Shown piece after piece: positions 30,616 to 41,528 of a stretch of DNA of 64,000 nt; positions within the stretch are counted from its first letter, which is position 1; every line of letters starts with the position of its first letter. The notes beneath the pieces are model-generated. The model did not search any database. It saw nothing but the letters and a program-made list of their open reading frames with translations, and was not told where the DNA came from. This DNA comes from Bartonella kosoyi. GTDB lineage: Bacteria > Pseudomonadota > Alphaproteobacteria > Rhizobiales > Rhizobiaceae. A program made the position numbers and the translations under genes. The stretch spans positions 1,550,001 to 1,614,000 of the forward strand of contig NZ_CP031843.2 of NCBI RefSeq assembly GCF_003606325.2, in the 5' to 3' direction.

Positions 30616-31623
30616 TTAAGGATTCAAACTTTCTTGTTCCAAAACCGCCATTTGTGCATGTGTTAAAACAGCAGCTTTGACGATACCAGCAGCCATAGCG
30701 GCTCCTGCCCCTTCACCAAGGTGCATTCCCAAATCCAGAAGTGGCTCTTTGCCAATTTTTTTTAAAAGTTTACGATGAGCTTTCTCAGAAGAAACGTGTC
30801 CAACAAGGGTATGTTCAAGAGCTCTTGGATGCATTTTATAAAGGATAGCAGCAGCTGCTGTTGCCACAAAACCATCTAAAATAACAGGTATTTTTTCCAT
30901 TCTTGCTGCTAAAATAGCGCCAACCATAGCCGCAATTTCACGTCCTCCCAAGCGACGCATTATCTCAAAAGGATCGTTAAAATGCTTCTTATGTAAAGCG
31001 ACAGCTGTCTTAACTGCTGTTATTTTACGCTGATAAAAATCCCCTTCCGATCCCATACTATTTCCTGTCCATTCTTCAACTTCTCCTCCAAATAATGCAA
31101 AGCATAAAGCTGAAGCTATTGTTGTGTTTCCAATCCCCATTTCACCGATACATAAAAGATCTGTCCCACCAGCAATGGATTCCATGCCAAATGCCATTGT
31201 AGCAGCTGCACTCCGCTCGTCCATTGCAGCATCTTTCGTAATATTCATTGTTGGATATTCCAGTGCTAAATCAAATATTTTTAATCCAAGATCATAAGCG
31301 ATACAAATTTGGTTGATAGCAGCTCCTCCAGATGCAAAATTTTGAACCATCTTTTGTGTCATAGATTGTGGAAATGGTGTAACATCCTCTTCTACGATAC
31401 CATGATTTCCAGAAAAAATAGCAACCAAAGGTCGCGTTACGAGAGGTTTTTCTGTACCCCTCCATCCCGCATACCAAATAGCAATATCTGCCAGTTTTCC
31501 TAATGATCCTCGCGCTTTTGTTAAGTTTTCTTGCCTTTTTTTAGCCAAAATGATAGAAAACTCATCAGCAACAGGTAAATTTGTAAGCAAAGCACGAAAA
31601 TCATCAAATGGACGAGCGATCAT
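30616..31623 (-). CDS. cobT: Nicotinate-nucleotide--dimethylbenzimidazole phosphoribosyltransferase
   Basis: Makes alpha-ribazole phosphate, the lower ligand of cobalamin. The protein is 335 residues. Conserved blocks are FSGNHGIVEEDVTPFP, NFASGGAAINQI, GEMGIGNTTIASAL, PVILDGFVATAAA and, at the C-terminus, LHLGEGAGAAMA-like text (HLGEGAGAAMAAG) with the catalytic glutamate. It stands alone with no other cobalamin genes in the window, which suggests salvage rather than full synthesis. No cobalamin riboswitch was seen upstream. Confidence 0.93.
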   Translation of the reverse strand: MIARPFDDFRALLTNLPVADEFSIILAKKRQENLTKARGSLGKLADIAIWYAGWRGTEKPLVTRPLVAIFSGNHGIVEEDVTPFPQSMTQKMVQNFASGGAAINQICIAYDLGLKIFDLALEYPTMNITKDAAMDERSAAATMAFGMESIAGGTDLLCIGEMGIGNTTIASALCFALFGGEVEEWTGNSMGSEGDFYQRKITAVKTAVALHKKHFNDPFEIMRRLGGREIAAMVGAILAARMEKIPVILDGFVATAAAAILYKMHPRALEHTLVGHVSSEKAHRKLLKKIGKEPLLDLGMHLGEGAGAAMAAGIVKAAVLTHAQMAVLEQESLNP

Positions 31624-32011
31624 GAGAATACCTTTAAAAATCTACAATGTTTTATGAAAACTACGTCATATAGATAGGGTATGAATAATTTATTGCTTTT
31701 TTAAACAGTGTTTTTAAAATATTAAATATTGTAAACGCGATGATTTTTATATTCTATTTTTCATCCCAATAACAAACATACAAGATTCAAAATAGCATCC
31801 AGATTTTATGACGATCTCTACAGGGTATCTTTAACCTATTTTTCTGTCTAATAGATGTCATCAACATGCCGTTTAATATATAAATTCTAATATTCTTTCC
31901 ATAATAAAAAATTATAAGTTTCCCAAAACTATAAAATTCAAAGGATCAAAATTATCGCGAAAAAATCAAAATACAAAGGATCTAAGCTTTACACATGTTA
32001 GTGTCTTGCTT
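31624..32011. other. Intergenic region between dusA and cobT
   Basis: About 390 bases, both flanking genes on the minus strand. AT-rich. I looked for a cobalamin riboswitch core before cobT and did not find one. No gene seen. Confidence 0.45.
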
Positions 32012-32995
32012 TTATCCCATGAGAGCAGAAAAAGCTTCTTTCAAAATATAGATATCTGCATTTGGTTTTGTCGCCTCATTCGATAATATTTGCCGCCATC
32101 GACGTGCCCCTCCCCGCCCATGAAATAAACCAATCATGTGACGCGTCACATGAGAAAGACGCCCTCCCGATGCAATATGTCGAGCCGCATAATCACACAT
32201 GAGTTCAATAAGATCACTCTCACTCAAATTATTCTTCGACTCACCATAGAGTTCAAAATCAATATGCTTTAACAAAGTTGGATCATGATAAACTTGGCGA
32301 CCAACCATGGTAGCATCACAGAAAATCAAGTGCTCTTTTATCTCATTAATTGATTTAATCCCACCATTTATCCCAATGAATTTATGAGGATATTTACGTT
32401 TTAATTTATAAACTCTTTCATAATTAAGGGGCGGTATATTGCGATTTTCTTTTGGACTCAATCCTTTTAGCCAGGCTTTACGCGCATGAACCCAAAGGGC
32501 ATCACATCCTGCATTCCAAACTTTCTCCGCTAAAAGATCTAAAGCGAATTCTTCATCCTGCTCGTCGACCCCAAGACGACATTTGACCGTTACAGGTATC
32601 GTAACCGCTTTTTTCATGGCTTCCACAGCATTTGCCACAGTATCAGGATCTAACATCAAACAAGCTCCAAATACACCTGCTTGAACACGATTTGATGGAC
32701 AACCAACATTGAGGTTTATCTCATTATAACCAAAATCTTCAGCAATCCGTGCAGCCTCTGCTAACTTTTTCGGATCTTCTCCCCCTAATTGTAATGCCAC
32801 GGGACATTCTTTATGGCTAAAAGCCAACAATTGTTCGCGCACACCATGAATGACGGCATCTGCTACCATCATTTCCGTATAAAGGAGTGCTTTTTTTGTT
32901 AAAAGACGATAAAAAAACCTGCAATGTCGGTCTGTCCAGTCCAACATTGGAGCTACTGCAAATTTTACAGGCGATGGAAGATTGTAAAATATCAT
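32012..32995 (-). CDS. dusA: tRNA-dihydrouridine(20/20a) synthase
   Basis: An FMN enzyme that reduces uridine in the tRNA D-loop. It is 327 residues with the DUS signature: VAPMLDWTDRHCR near the N-terminus, the active cysteine region INLNVGCPSNRVQAGVFGA, VTVKCRLGVD, and WVHARKAWLKGLSPKENR, the last a DusA hallmark. It is monocistronic. Confidence 0.94.
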   Translation of the reverse strand: MIFYNLPSPVKFAVAPMLDWTDRHCRFFYRLLTKKALLYTEMMVADAVIHGVREQLLAFSHKECPVALQLGGEDPKKLAEAARIAEDFGYNEINLNVGCPSNRVQAGVFGACLMLDPDTVANAVEAMKKAVTIPVTVKCRLGVDEQDEEFALDLLAEKVWNAGCDALWVHARKAWLKGLSPKENRNIPPLNYERVYKLKRKYPHKFIGINGGIKSINEIKEHLIFCDATMVGRQVYHDPTLLKHIDFELYGESKNNLSESDLIELMCDYAARHIASGGRLSHVTRHMIGLFHGRGGARRWRQILSNEATKPNADIYILKEAFSALMG

Positions 32996-33668
32996 AAGAG
33001 CACTGTTTTTATATCCCTATAGCTCTCTCTTTATACAGAGAAAAATACTTAACTTTAATTTACAGAAAGTTTTATTCTCTAAGACCATTATGAGCATAAC
33101 AACAGCTCCTTTATTCAATTGATATAAAGGGGTATAATAATCAATCACACTAAACCACACTTTTCATAGAATTATGCTCAGATATATAAACATGAAAAAA
33201 GAAGATCATCATTTGTAATATAAAAAAACCATTTACAAGCTCTTATTACAGCCCATTAACCTTCTATCGTTACATGTTTTAGCACAGAGTCTAAAATAAT
33301 AAACTAAAACATTAACAGCCTTTCGTGGTAGACTTAATTTTCTTGAGCCTTTTCACTTTATTGTGAAACAAAAGTGCTTTTATTTCTTTTCCAATAAAAA
33401 ACAAAGATTTCTTATTCCATACGAATCCGATTATAAATTATTTTTTCTCAATGAGTTTTCCTTGGTGATATCTATTGGATTTTTCTGCATAGGATAGACA
33501 AATTCCATTCTAAATACTCCACCCAATTCTGCCATTTTATGGTTGTTACAAAAAACTAAATTGAGAATATAGACAATCATTGTTTTCTCAACCTGTATGC
33601 CTTGTATCGATATCTCCTGAAGAAAAATATTTTACAACATTGCAGATAGAATCTGTAAGGCTAAACGA
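32996..33668. other. Intergenic region before dusA, AT-rich
   Basis: Some 670 bases without a supported gene. A short TTTCAC/GTGAAA hairpin lies near 33353-33371, too weak to call a terminator. Upstream signals for dusA should lie at its left end. Confidence 0.4.
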
Positions 33669-35198
33669 CTATAAACGTTGTTCGGTCTCTTTTTGGCTTT
33701 GCATATAGGAAGAAAGAGTATCAACCTCTTGCTCATTAAAGAAAAGGCCAAGTTTTGAACGACGCCATAACACATCGTCACATGTTTTAGCCCATTCCTT
33801 TTCCATCAACCATTTTACTTCTACTTCATAAAGTCCATGTCCAAAATTTTTTCCTCTATTCGCCTTACCATCTGCAAATATCACCAATGCTTCTGTACCA
33901 TAGGAACGTGCAAGTCTGCGATGTGTAAAAGCATCTAAATCTGGCGTCAAAAGAGCAATCCTATTTTCGATTGTATCTAATTGGTTATAAGGAAAATCAC
34001 CACCAGGAAGAACCGCATTAGCCGTCCATGATGATCCCTTTTTACCAAGCTCTTTTTCAACGAATTTCATCGCATCTTCAGCTAATTTACGATAAGTCGT
34101 AATCTTTCCACCATAAAGATTAAGAATCTTTGGCGTACTTCCTGTTCCCATTTCTTTTAAAACATAATCGCGCGTAATTTCTTGTGCCTTTGAAGATCCA
34201 TCATCATAGAGTGGACGAACTCCAGAGTAAGACCAAACAATCGTTTTAGGCGATACCGGTTGCATGAAATATTCACTAGCTGCTGCGCAAATGTAATCAA
34301 TCTCTGTGTCAGTAATATGAACATTGGCTGGATTTCCCTGATAATTATAATCTGTGGTCCCAAGCAAGGTAAAATCTTCTTGATAGGGAATAGCAAATAT
34401 AATACGCCCATCACCATTTTGAAAAATATAAGCACGATCATGCGTATAAAGCTTGGGAACCAAAATATGAGAACCTTTTACAAGCCGTACTGGTGGATGT
34501 TCTTTACAGTTTAATATGCTTGTCAAAACATGATCAATCCACGGACCTGTCATATTCGCGACATAAGAGGCTGTGACATTGTATTTTTTGCCACTTAACT
34601 TATCTTGTAAAACAATACACCATTTTTTGTCTTCTTTTTTTAAAGAGAGAACTTCTGTCCATACTTTTATATCCGCTCCGCACTTTTCTGCATCACGTGC
34701 ATTGGCAATGACTAAACGGGCATCATCGACTCTGGCATCAGAATATTCAAAACCTCTCTGATATTCTTTCTTTAGTATAGAGCAAAACTTTTTTGAAAAA
34801 TTAATTGTTTTACTACGCCACAATTTTTGATTCCATTTCCCTAAATAATCATAAATAAAAAGTCCAACACGCAACATCCAAGCAGGGCGCAATTCTTTAT
34901 GATAAGGAAGAAGAAAACGCAAAGGACGCACAATATGTGGAGCTATACGTAAAATGATCTCACGTTCTTTCAGTGCTTCACGAACAAGTTTGAACTCATA
35001 GTGTTCAAGATAACGAAGACCACCATGAATAAGCTTTGTTGATGCACTTGATGTTCCCGATGCAAGATCATTCATTTCAGCTAATCCTACTTTAAAACCG
35101 CGTCCAGCTGCATCTCTTGCCAATCCACACCCGTTTATGCCTCCCCCAATGATAAACAGCTCATAATGCGTTGTGGTTTTCATAATTTCATTTTTCAT
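33669..35198 (-). CDS. glpD: Glycerol-3-phosphate dehydrogenase (aerobic)
   Basis: A 509-residue FAD flavoprotein that oxidises glycerol-3-phosphate to dihydroxyacetone phosphate at the inner membrane and feeds electrons to quinone. FAD site IIGGGINGCGLARDAAGRG, then STKLIHGGLRYLEHYEF, GPWIDHV and the C-terminal GGKITTYRKLAEDAM. The start may be at 35198 or at MKTTTHY, 15 bases later. It is a single-gene unit; no glp regulator or transporter is near. Confidence 0.94.
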   Translation of the reverse strand: MKNEIMKTTTHYELFIIGGGINGCGLARDAAGRGFKVGLAEMNDLASGTSSASTKLIHGGLRYLEHYEFKLVREALKEREIILRIAPHIVRPLRFLLPYHKELRPAWMLRVGLFIYDYLGKWNQKLWRSKTINFSKKFCSILKKEYQRGFEYSDARVDDARLVIANARDAEKCGADIKVWTEVLSLKKEDKKWCIVLQDKLSGKKYNVTASYVANMTGPWIDHVLTSILNCKEHPPVRLVKGSHILVPKLYTHDRAYIFQNGDGRIIFAIPYQEDFTLLGTTDYNYQGNPANVHITDTEIDYICAAASEYFMQPVSPKTIVWSYSGVRPLYDDGSSKAQEITRDYVLKEMGTGSTPKILNLYGGKITTYRKLAEDAMKFVEKELGKKGSSWTANAVLPGGDFPYNQLDTIENRIALLTPDLDAFTHRRLARSYGTEALVIFADGKANRGKNFGHGLYEVEVKWLMEKEWAKTCDDVLWRRSKLGLFFNEQEVDTLSSYMQSQKETEQRL

Positions 35199-35536
35199 TA
35201 TTTAATTTTGTTTCACATGACTCAATAAAGCAACAGTAAAAAATCAACACAAGTGCGCTTCATTGTATGCTCAACCCGCTTTTTTCCACAATAAATACCC
35301 ATAAAATTTTTTTTGATACCCTTTTATCAAAACAACATTTGACAAATTAAAGAGATTTTTTTTATCCTTCAGAGAACATAATCTTTGCGAATGTGCATCA
35401 TATAAAATTTTTTAGAGAAAAATTGATGTTTTTTCCCATTTGTGGATACACACTATAGCGAATGCTTTATTGCACGTAGAGAACGCTTTTCATATAGTTT
35501 ACTCGATGACACAATAGAAAATACGAAGGGATACAG
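35199..35536. other. Divergent intergenic region between glpD and dsbA-like gene
   Basis: About 340 bases. A TTGACA at 35339-35344 followed after 16 bases by TTTATC is a possible but weak promoter for the rightward gene. Nothing else identified. Confidence 0.3.
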
Positions 35537-36409
35537 ATGATTCATCAACCTCAAAACTCAAAAATAACGCTTGTTTCAAAAATTTTAGCCCCTGTTATGT
35601 TGAGTATTTTAATTTTTTCCCCTTCTTTATCAAACGCAACATCAGACCCAAAAACAGCAAATCATTTAAACTTAGAAAAGCTTAAAATACAACTTCTGGA
35701 AGATTCTAACTTTTTATCTAAGCTTAAAGAGAAAGTTACACCCCATATTGATTCTCATCATATTCAACAAATTGTGAGAGAGTATCTTCTTACTCATCCA
35801 GAAATTATGATTGAAATGCAGCTTATTCTTCAAGATAAGCTAGAAAAACAGAATGAATACGAAAGCCAAAGACAAGCCTCTATCATCCATTTATTAGAAA
35901 AGGAGATTTTTCACTCTCCTCATGACGCTGTTTTAGGCAATCCAAATGGTAAAAAAGTACTTGTTGATTTTTTTGATTACAACTGTCAACATTGTAAAAG
36001 TTCCTATTCAGAGATAGAAGACTTGATAAAAGAGGATCCAGATCTGCGGGTTATTATCAAGGATTTACCAATTTTAGGACCGGATTCTGTAGCGGTCCAT
36101 ACCGTTGCTTATGCATTTCGCAAACAATTCCCAGAAAAATATCCAGAGTTTCACAAAGCGCTTTTAATGCATCAAGGTCGTGTAAATGAAGCTAAAGCTA
36201 TAAAAATAGCTGTTTCATTAGGAGCAGATGAAAAAAAACTCCATAATACAATAAAAGATCCTAACCTGCAAAACACCTTTAAAGAAAATATTCGAATTGC
36301 CTCTAGACTTCATATTACGGGAACACCTTCTTACATTATCGGTAATAAAATACTCATCGGAGCAGCCAGCCAAGATGTTCTAAAACAAGCGATAGACAAT
36401 ACACAGTGA
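35537..36409 (+). CDS. DsbA/Com1-like thiol-disulfide oxidoreductase
   Basis: A 290-residue exported protein. Residues 1-35 form a signal peptide (hydrophobic APVMLSILIFSPSLSNA). A helical, charged region to about residue 125 follows, then a thioredoxin-fold domain with the active site C150-Q-H-C153 in DYNCQHCKSSYSE. A cis-proline loop TGTPSYIIG lies near the C-terminus. The CxxC, helical insert and export signal match the DsbA/Com1 group. It should oxidise or isomerise periplasmic disulfides. Confidence 0.88.
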   Translation: MIHQPQNSKITLVSKILAPVMLSILIFSPSLSNATSDPKTANHLNLEKLKIQLLEDSNFLSKLKEKVTPHIDSHHIQQIVREYLLTHPEIMIEMQLILQDKLEKQNEYESQRQASIIHLLEKEIFHSPHDAVLGNPNGKKVLVDFFDYNCQHCKSSYSEIEDLIKEDPDLRVIIKDLPILGPDSVAVHTVAYAFRKQFPEKYPEFHKALLMHQGRVNEAKAIKIAVSLGADEKKLHNTIKDPNLQNTFKENIRIASRLHITGTPSYIIGNKILIGAASQDVLKQAIDNTQ

Positions 36410-36657
36410 ATAGCTGTTCTATACCTGATCCGCTTTAGGAAGAATACTGTAAATGAAGTGATTTTATGCTTTCTCTTTTTTGACAACAGGCTTATAAGTG
36501 CAATTTTGTGTAAAGCAAATACGAGTTTAAAATTGCAAAGTATAATGACTTAAATAAATATCTTTAAAGCCCCTAAAGATATCATCCCTAATCTAGAGAT
36601 GTTCGGTCATAAAATGAGATAATGACGATCTTCATTGATCAAGGAGTTAGAAATAAA

Positions 36658-37158
36658 ATGTCAACAAAAAAAATAGATTCGGCAAAATATACCGCAATTG
36701 ATACGAAAATTATTCGCGATCTTGCTGAAATTTTGAATGACACAAATTTAACGAATATTGAAGTTGAGCAAGGGGAACTTCGTATTTGTGTTTCACGCCA
36801 AAATACCTCTACTTCTTCCGAACAAACAATTTATTCACCTGTTGCTACTCCTAGCTTTTCTATAGCATCTTCTCCAGTCCCAACAATCGAACCTCCTATA
36901 CAATCCCCCCAAGAAGATAAATCAAAAAATACCATAACCTCTCCAATGGTTGGAACAGCTTATCTTGCTCCTTCACCGGGTGCTCAGCCATTTGTAGAAG
37001 TAGGGCAAAATGTTTCGGAAGGAGAGACATTACTGATCATTGAAGCCATGAAAACAATGAATCAAATTTCATCACCACGCTCAGGCAAAGTAACCACTGT
37101 TCTTGTCAAAGATGGTCAACCTGTTGAGTTTGGTGAACCACTTATTATTGTTGAATAA
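36658..37158 (+). CDS. accB: Biotin carboxyl carrier protein of acetyl-CoA carboxylase
   Basis: A 166-residue BCCP. The ATG at 36658 ([11 protein letters not shown]) is preferred because AAGGAG lies at 36641-36646; the frame is open to an ATG at 36622. An N-terminal helical part is followed by a Pro/Ser-rich linker (about residues 55-90) and a C-terminal biotinyl domain with the acceptor lysine in EAMKTMNQI. The usual text is EAMKMMN, so a Thr for Met change sits next to the biotin lysine. It is followed 14 bases later by accC. Confidence 0.93.
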   Translation: MSTKKIDSAKYTAIDTKIIRDLAEILNDTNLTNIEVEQGELRICVSRQNTSTSSEQTIYSPVATPSFSIASSPVPTIEPPIQSPQEDKSKNTITSPMVGTAYLAPSPGAQPFVEVGQNVSEGETLLIIEAMKTMNQISSPRSGKVTTVLVKDGQPVEFGEPLIIVE

Positions 37159-37172
37159 AGCGAGGGGCAACC

Positions 37173-38531
<1,359 letters not shown>

Positions 38532-38724
38532 TTCAAGAACGAAAATATTAGCTTATCATCAGATTCTATAAGTAAGGATAATTTCAATGCTGCCATAAAC
38601 ATTATTAAAAAAGAAATAAGCTGATTATTTTTTATTTGTTATATAATTTTCTTTTAATATGTACAAAAATTGATAATTTTCTGTTTTCCTTTTTGCGAGT
38701 TTGTGCTAATTCCTACCTGGTCAC

Positions 38725-38800
<76 letters not shown>

Positions 38801-38886
38801 TTTTTTTATTTAAGTTATTAAAATACATATATTTTTCCTTTAAACAGTAATTTTCAGACCACCTCTCGTGATTTATACAATTTTAC

Positions 38887-39090
38887 TTAATTTGTTGTTA
38901 TTTGTTCCGTATTTTTCTTTGGAGTAAAGGCTAAGATCTCTTTCTTTCTCCATCTTACAGCTCTCCCCAGTTTATAAGGTTGAGGAAATTCCCCTTGAAG
39001 CATCCAATTGCGAATCGTTGTGGTTGATACACTAAAAAGCTGTGCACATTCACGGGTTGTTACATATCTATCGCCATCATCAAATATCAT
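38887..39090 (-). CDS. AlpA/excisionase-like helix-turn-helix protein
   Basis: A 67-residue protein, MIFDDGDRYVTTRECAQLF and on, with the AlpA-type winged helix: TRECAQLFSVSTTTIRNW (helix-turn-helix) and VRWRKKEILAF, the RWR-x-x-E/D-I motif of the prophage regulatory AlpA group. It should bind DNA, perhaps as an excisionase or activator of a mobile element. No integrase is beside it. It begins the accessory island 86 bases after tRNA-Thr. A GG-rich ribosome site precedes the ATG. Confidence 0.72.
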   Translation of the reverse strand: MIFDDGDRYVTTRECAQLFSVSTTTIRNWMLQGEFPQPYKLGRAVRWRKKEILAFTPKKNTEQITTN

Positions 39091-39409
39091 CTCATTACCT
39101 TTCTATTTTTTATGTTATAGAGCTAAAGTTATTTTTTCCCAATGACTCATACACATATCAGTTTCAAAGCATGTAATTGAAACACGTCTTTAATGTCCAA
39201 AAAGCTTGTATAATTTTTCTATTGCATGAAGACTATTCTTAAGGGTGGTTGTCATCTTGCTAATCTTCAAAAAGATGTTCAAAATCTTTTTGTATTTTTA
39301 AATTTTGTTGTTTTTTAGAGACAATTCCAAGTTCAAGAATAACAGTTAATATGAATGCTGTTTACAACTCTTTTTAATTTCTTTTTGAAAATCAATGTTT
39401 TCTACTTAT
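39091..39409. other. Accessory island spacer with possible coding fragments
   Basis: No intact gene. On the minus strand a short frame reading ILTVILELGIVSKKQQNL and then KIQKDFEHLFED ends in a stop near 39258, and a 20-codon frame beginning MTTTLKNSLHAIEKLY follows. They look like fragments of a decayed gene, but I cannot name it. Confidence 0.3.
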
Positions 39410-39637
39410 CTAATTTTTACAAACGTCACATAAAATTTTGATATTATTTTCCATGAGACAATCAAGATAATTCTTGAAGGATTTTCCTTCATATTCACTG
39501 GTAAAAAAGCAAAGTTTTTCATCTTTAGCAGGATGAAAACTAAGATGGGCTTGTTTTTTTGCTAAACGCTCTATTATAGGCCTTAATCGGGTATTCCTCA
39601 TATTTGTAAGCATTCCCTTTTCTGTTTTACTAATCAC
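39410..39637 (-). pseudogene. Hypothetical protein fragment
   Basis: A 75-residue frame from a GTG at 39637. The frame stays open upstream to 39706, with text CFQAYLDKFTASSIYNVISK but no good start codon or ribosome site. It includes RNTRLRPIIERLAKKQAHL and a C-terminal C-D-V-C pair. It looks like part of a larger decayed protein and no family is recognised. Whether it is expressed is unknown. Confidence 0.4.
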
Positions 39638-39767
39638 GTTGTAAATGCTTGATGCAGTGAATTTGTCTAAATAGGCTTGAAAGCATTCTGTATTCTTTGT
39701 TCCATCTCACACCGCCGCTTGTTATTTGGTTAATATTGGATATGAACATATTTGGAATCTTGTATAG

Positions 39768-40157
39768 GTGCGTCTATTTGCTCTTGTCCATAAAGATGAA
39801 GATTATATTTTAGTGTGCAATCTCCTAATTTTGAAGATCTATTCTCTACTGCTGATAAAGAAGAAAATCTTATCATAAATGCAACCAAAGCCTACAATCT
39901 TAGTGTGAAGATATCGATACAGTACCTATTCCTTTAAAAATTTGAGGAAATAATAAAATAGAAAGTTGTCAAAAAAGATTTGTCATTAAGAGTTTTTTTA
40001 ATACAAGTTCCTTTTATTTAGAATAATGCAGAAGGTATACGTATAAATATATCAATTGTGCAAAAACTCTTACGTATAATTGATAATTGTGTATAAGAAA
40101 GAATCTTGAAAAGATCTTTTTTTGGCAACAGCAATCTGTCATGAGCTTAATACTTAG
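39768..40157 (+). pseudogene. hicB: HicB-family antitoxin relic, frameshifted
   Basis: Reading all three plus frames in order gives one HicB-like protein of about 130 codons, the usual size. VRLFALVHKDEDYI begins it (a GTG at 39768). After a shift, FSVQSPNFEDLFSTADKEEN and LIINATKAYNL match the HicB Y-x-VSFPDLPG...ADT-x-EEA region. After another shift come EDIDTVPIPLKI, a stop, then GIRINISIVQKLLRIID and FLATAICHELNT, the ribbon-helix-helix end (VNI...LL-x-x-ID...FLA-x-AA-x-HEL). At least two frameshifts and three stops break it. No hicA partner was found upstream. Confidence 0.72.
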
Positions 40158-40174
40158 TTGGGACACTGCTCACA

Positions 40175-40327
40175 TTAGATTTTTTTCAAAAATGTATAAT
40201 TGCATATGATCCATAAACTATTAATAAAAACCAAAAAGCAGCAGGTAAACAAAACGCTACAGTTTAAGAGAGATATAACTATCATTGATATCACATATAC
40301 GGCATCTAATATTTCTGACCCTGTCAT
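40175..40327 (-). CDS. Putative 50-residue membrane protein
   Basis: A short minus-strand frame, ATG at 40327, stop at 40175-40177, preceded by a perfect AGGAGG Shine-Dalgarno at 40336-40341, eight bases from the start. The product starts MTGSEILDAVYVISMIVISL and continues as a hydrophobic helix pair with three cysteines, a tryptophan and a KK tail. No family is known to me. The ribosome site is the best in the island, which argues for translation. It could be a small toxin, lysis or membrane-regulatory protein, but that is guesswork. Confidence 0.5.
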   Translation of the reverse strand: MTGSEILDAVYVISMIVISLLNCSVLFTCCFLVFINSLWIICNYTFLKKI

Positions 40328-40446
40328 TTCTCTTCCCTCCTATAATAAGTTCTTAATTAATTTATAACATCTAAAATATTCTATATATTCTATTTAAAAA
40401 TAAAAAAATACACAAGATATAGTTTTTTTTCTTAAAGGTCCCACGA

Positions 40447-41008
40447 CAAAACCTTAAGTATTACAGGGTGCGCTACCTCTCTGAATGCATCTTATAGAAC
40501 ACCCAAAACCCAATCCGATCACCAGCAATCTCTTGATAAGATTCTTCAAGAGATAGCACAGAGCGACAACTATACAGCAAAAATTGTCTCAACTCTTGCA
40601 AAAATTATTGTGAAAATTCTATTGATCAAACAACAGAAAGCGATAATGCTTTTGCCACACACCTTATAGAATAATATGATGCTATAACAAAGTCTATTGG
40701 TGGCAAATTGCGGCTTGCCAACAAGGTGAAAGCAAAGCCATTACTGGTGGAAATACTCCCTATTGTTGTTATTCATGAAATAATACTTTACAGGGATTTT
40801 AAATACAGTGCGTGAGATGAATCAGGTATAGCCAACGGTTATAAACAGATGTAGGAGACAATCAAAAAAACGCCGCTGATGCAAGGAAACCAGAGAAATT
40901 GAGGAAGGTAAAGATGTTATTTATATGGATAAAAATGATGTCCCTAATTTACCTAAAACTTTAGTTTATCTTAAATTCTTGATTGGAGATTTTTTCTCTA
41001 ATTCTTAA
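40447..41008 (+). pseudogene. Decayed gene, possible lipoprotein
   Basis: Pieces of coding text in successive frames: LSITGCATSLNASYRTPKTQ with a lipobox-like L-x-x-GC at 40457-40471, SLDKILQEIAQSDNYTAKIV, then CENSIDQTTESDNAFATHLI, WWQIAACQQGESKAITGGN and finally REIEEGKDVIYMDKNDVPNL ending at a stop at 41006. At least three frame changes and several stops separate them. The order and spacing suggest one former exported protein of about 170-190 residues. I do not recognise the family. Confidence 0.45.
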
Positions 41009-41528
41009 TTTTTTTATTGAAGCATACAAACTATAAACAAAAATAAGACATCTTTATATACTTTGAATCTTGTTGCTAAAGCCTAAATTTTTCTTTTGAG
41101 TGCCATTATATCTTTAAAAATTAATTGTAAAATAAGTTAGATATTTTGATAGCTTTTTAATCCTTTGACTATTATATGATTAAATCTTTTGCTAATACGA
41201 AGGCATACTAGTTTTCTATTTATAAATGTTAATTTAATTACTGCGATTTTCTTTATTCATTCTTTCATAGCATATTTATCTTTTTAAAAAACAGCTTTTA
41301 TTATTTTATCTCAGTCAACCGAAAACAGAGTTTTTTTGATAAACATGATTTCAGCAATTTTGTTGCTATTTCACATTTTCACAGACTTGACGTTTTCATT
41401 TTTATAAGTTTAGCTATTTTCAATAGACTTGGTCTGTGTTTCAGTTAAAAGAGCTAATTTTTTACACACTATTCATGAAGGATAGACAGTTTAGCATTAT
41501 ATTTTAAAAGTAAAATCGCTATAAAAGA
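41009..41528. other. AT-rich island spacer
   Basis: About 520 bases with no reading frame, tRNA or repeat that I can support. It separates the plus-strand relics from the minus-strand toxin/immunity relics. Confidence 0.4.

Noticed and set aside
31624..32011. Cobalamin riboswitch before cobT
   Set aside because: I found no B12-box-like core or paired structure in the gap.
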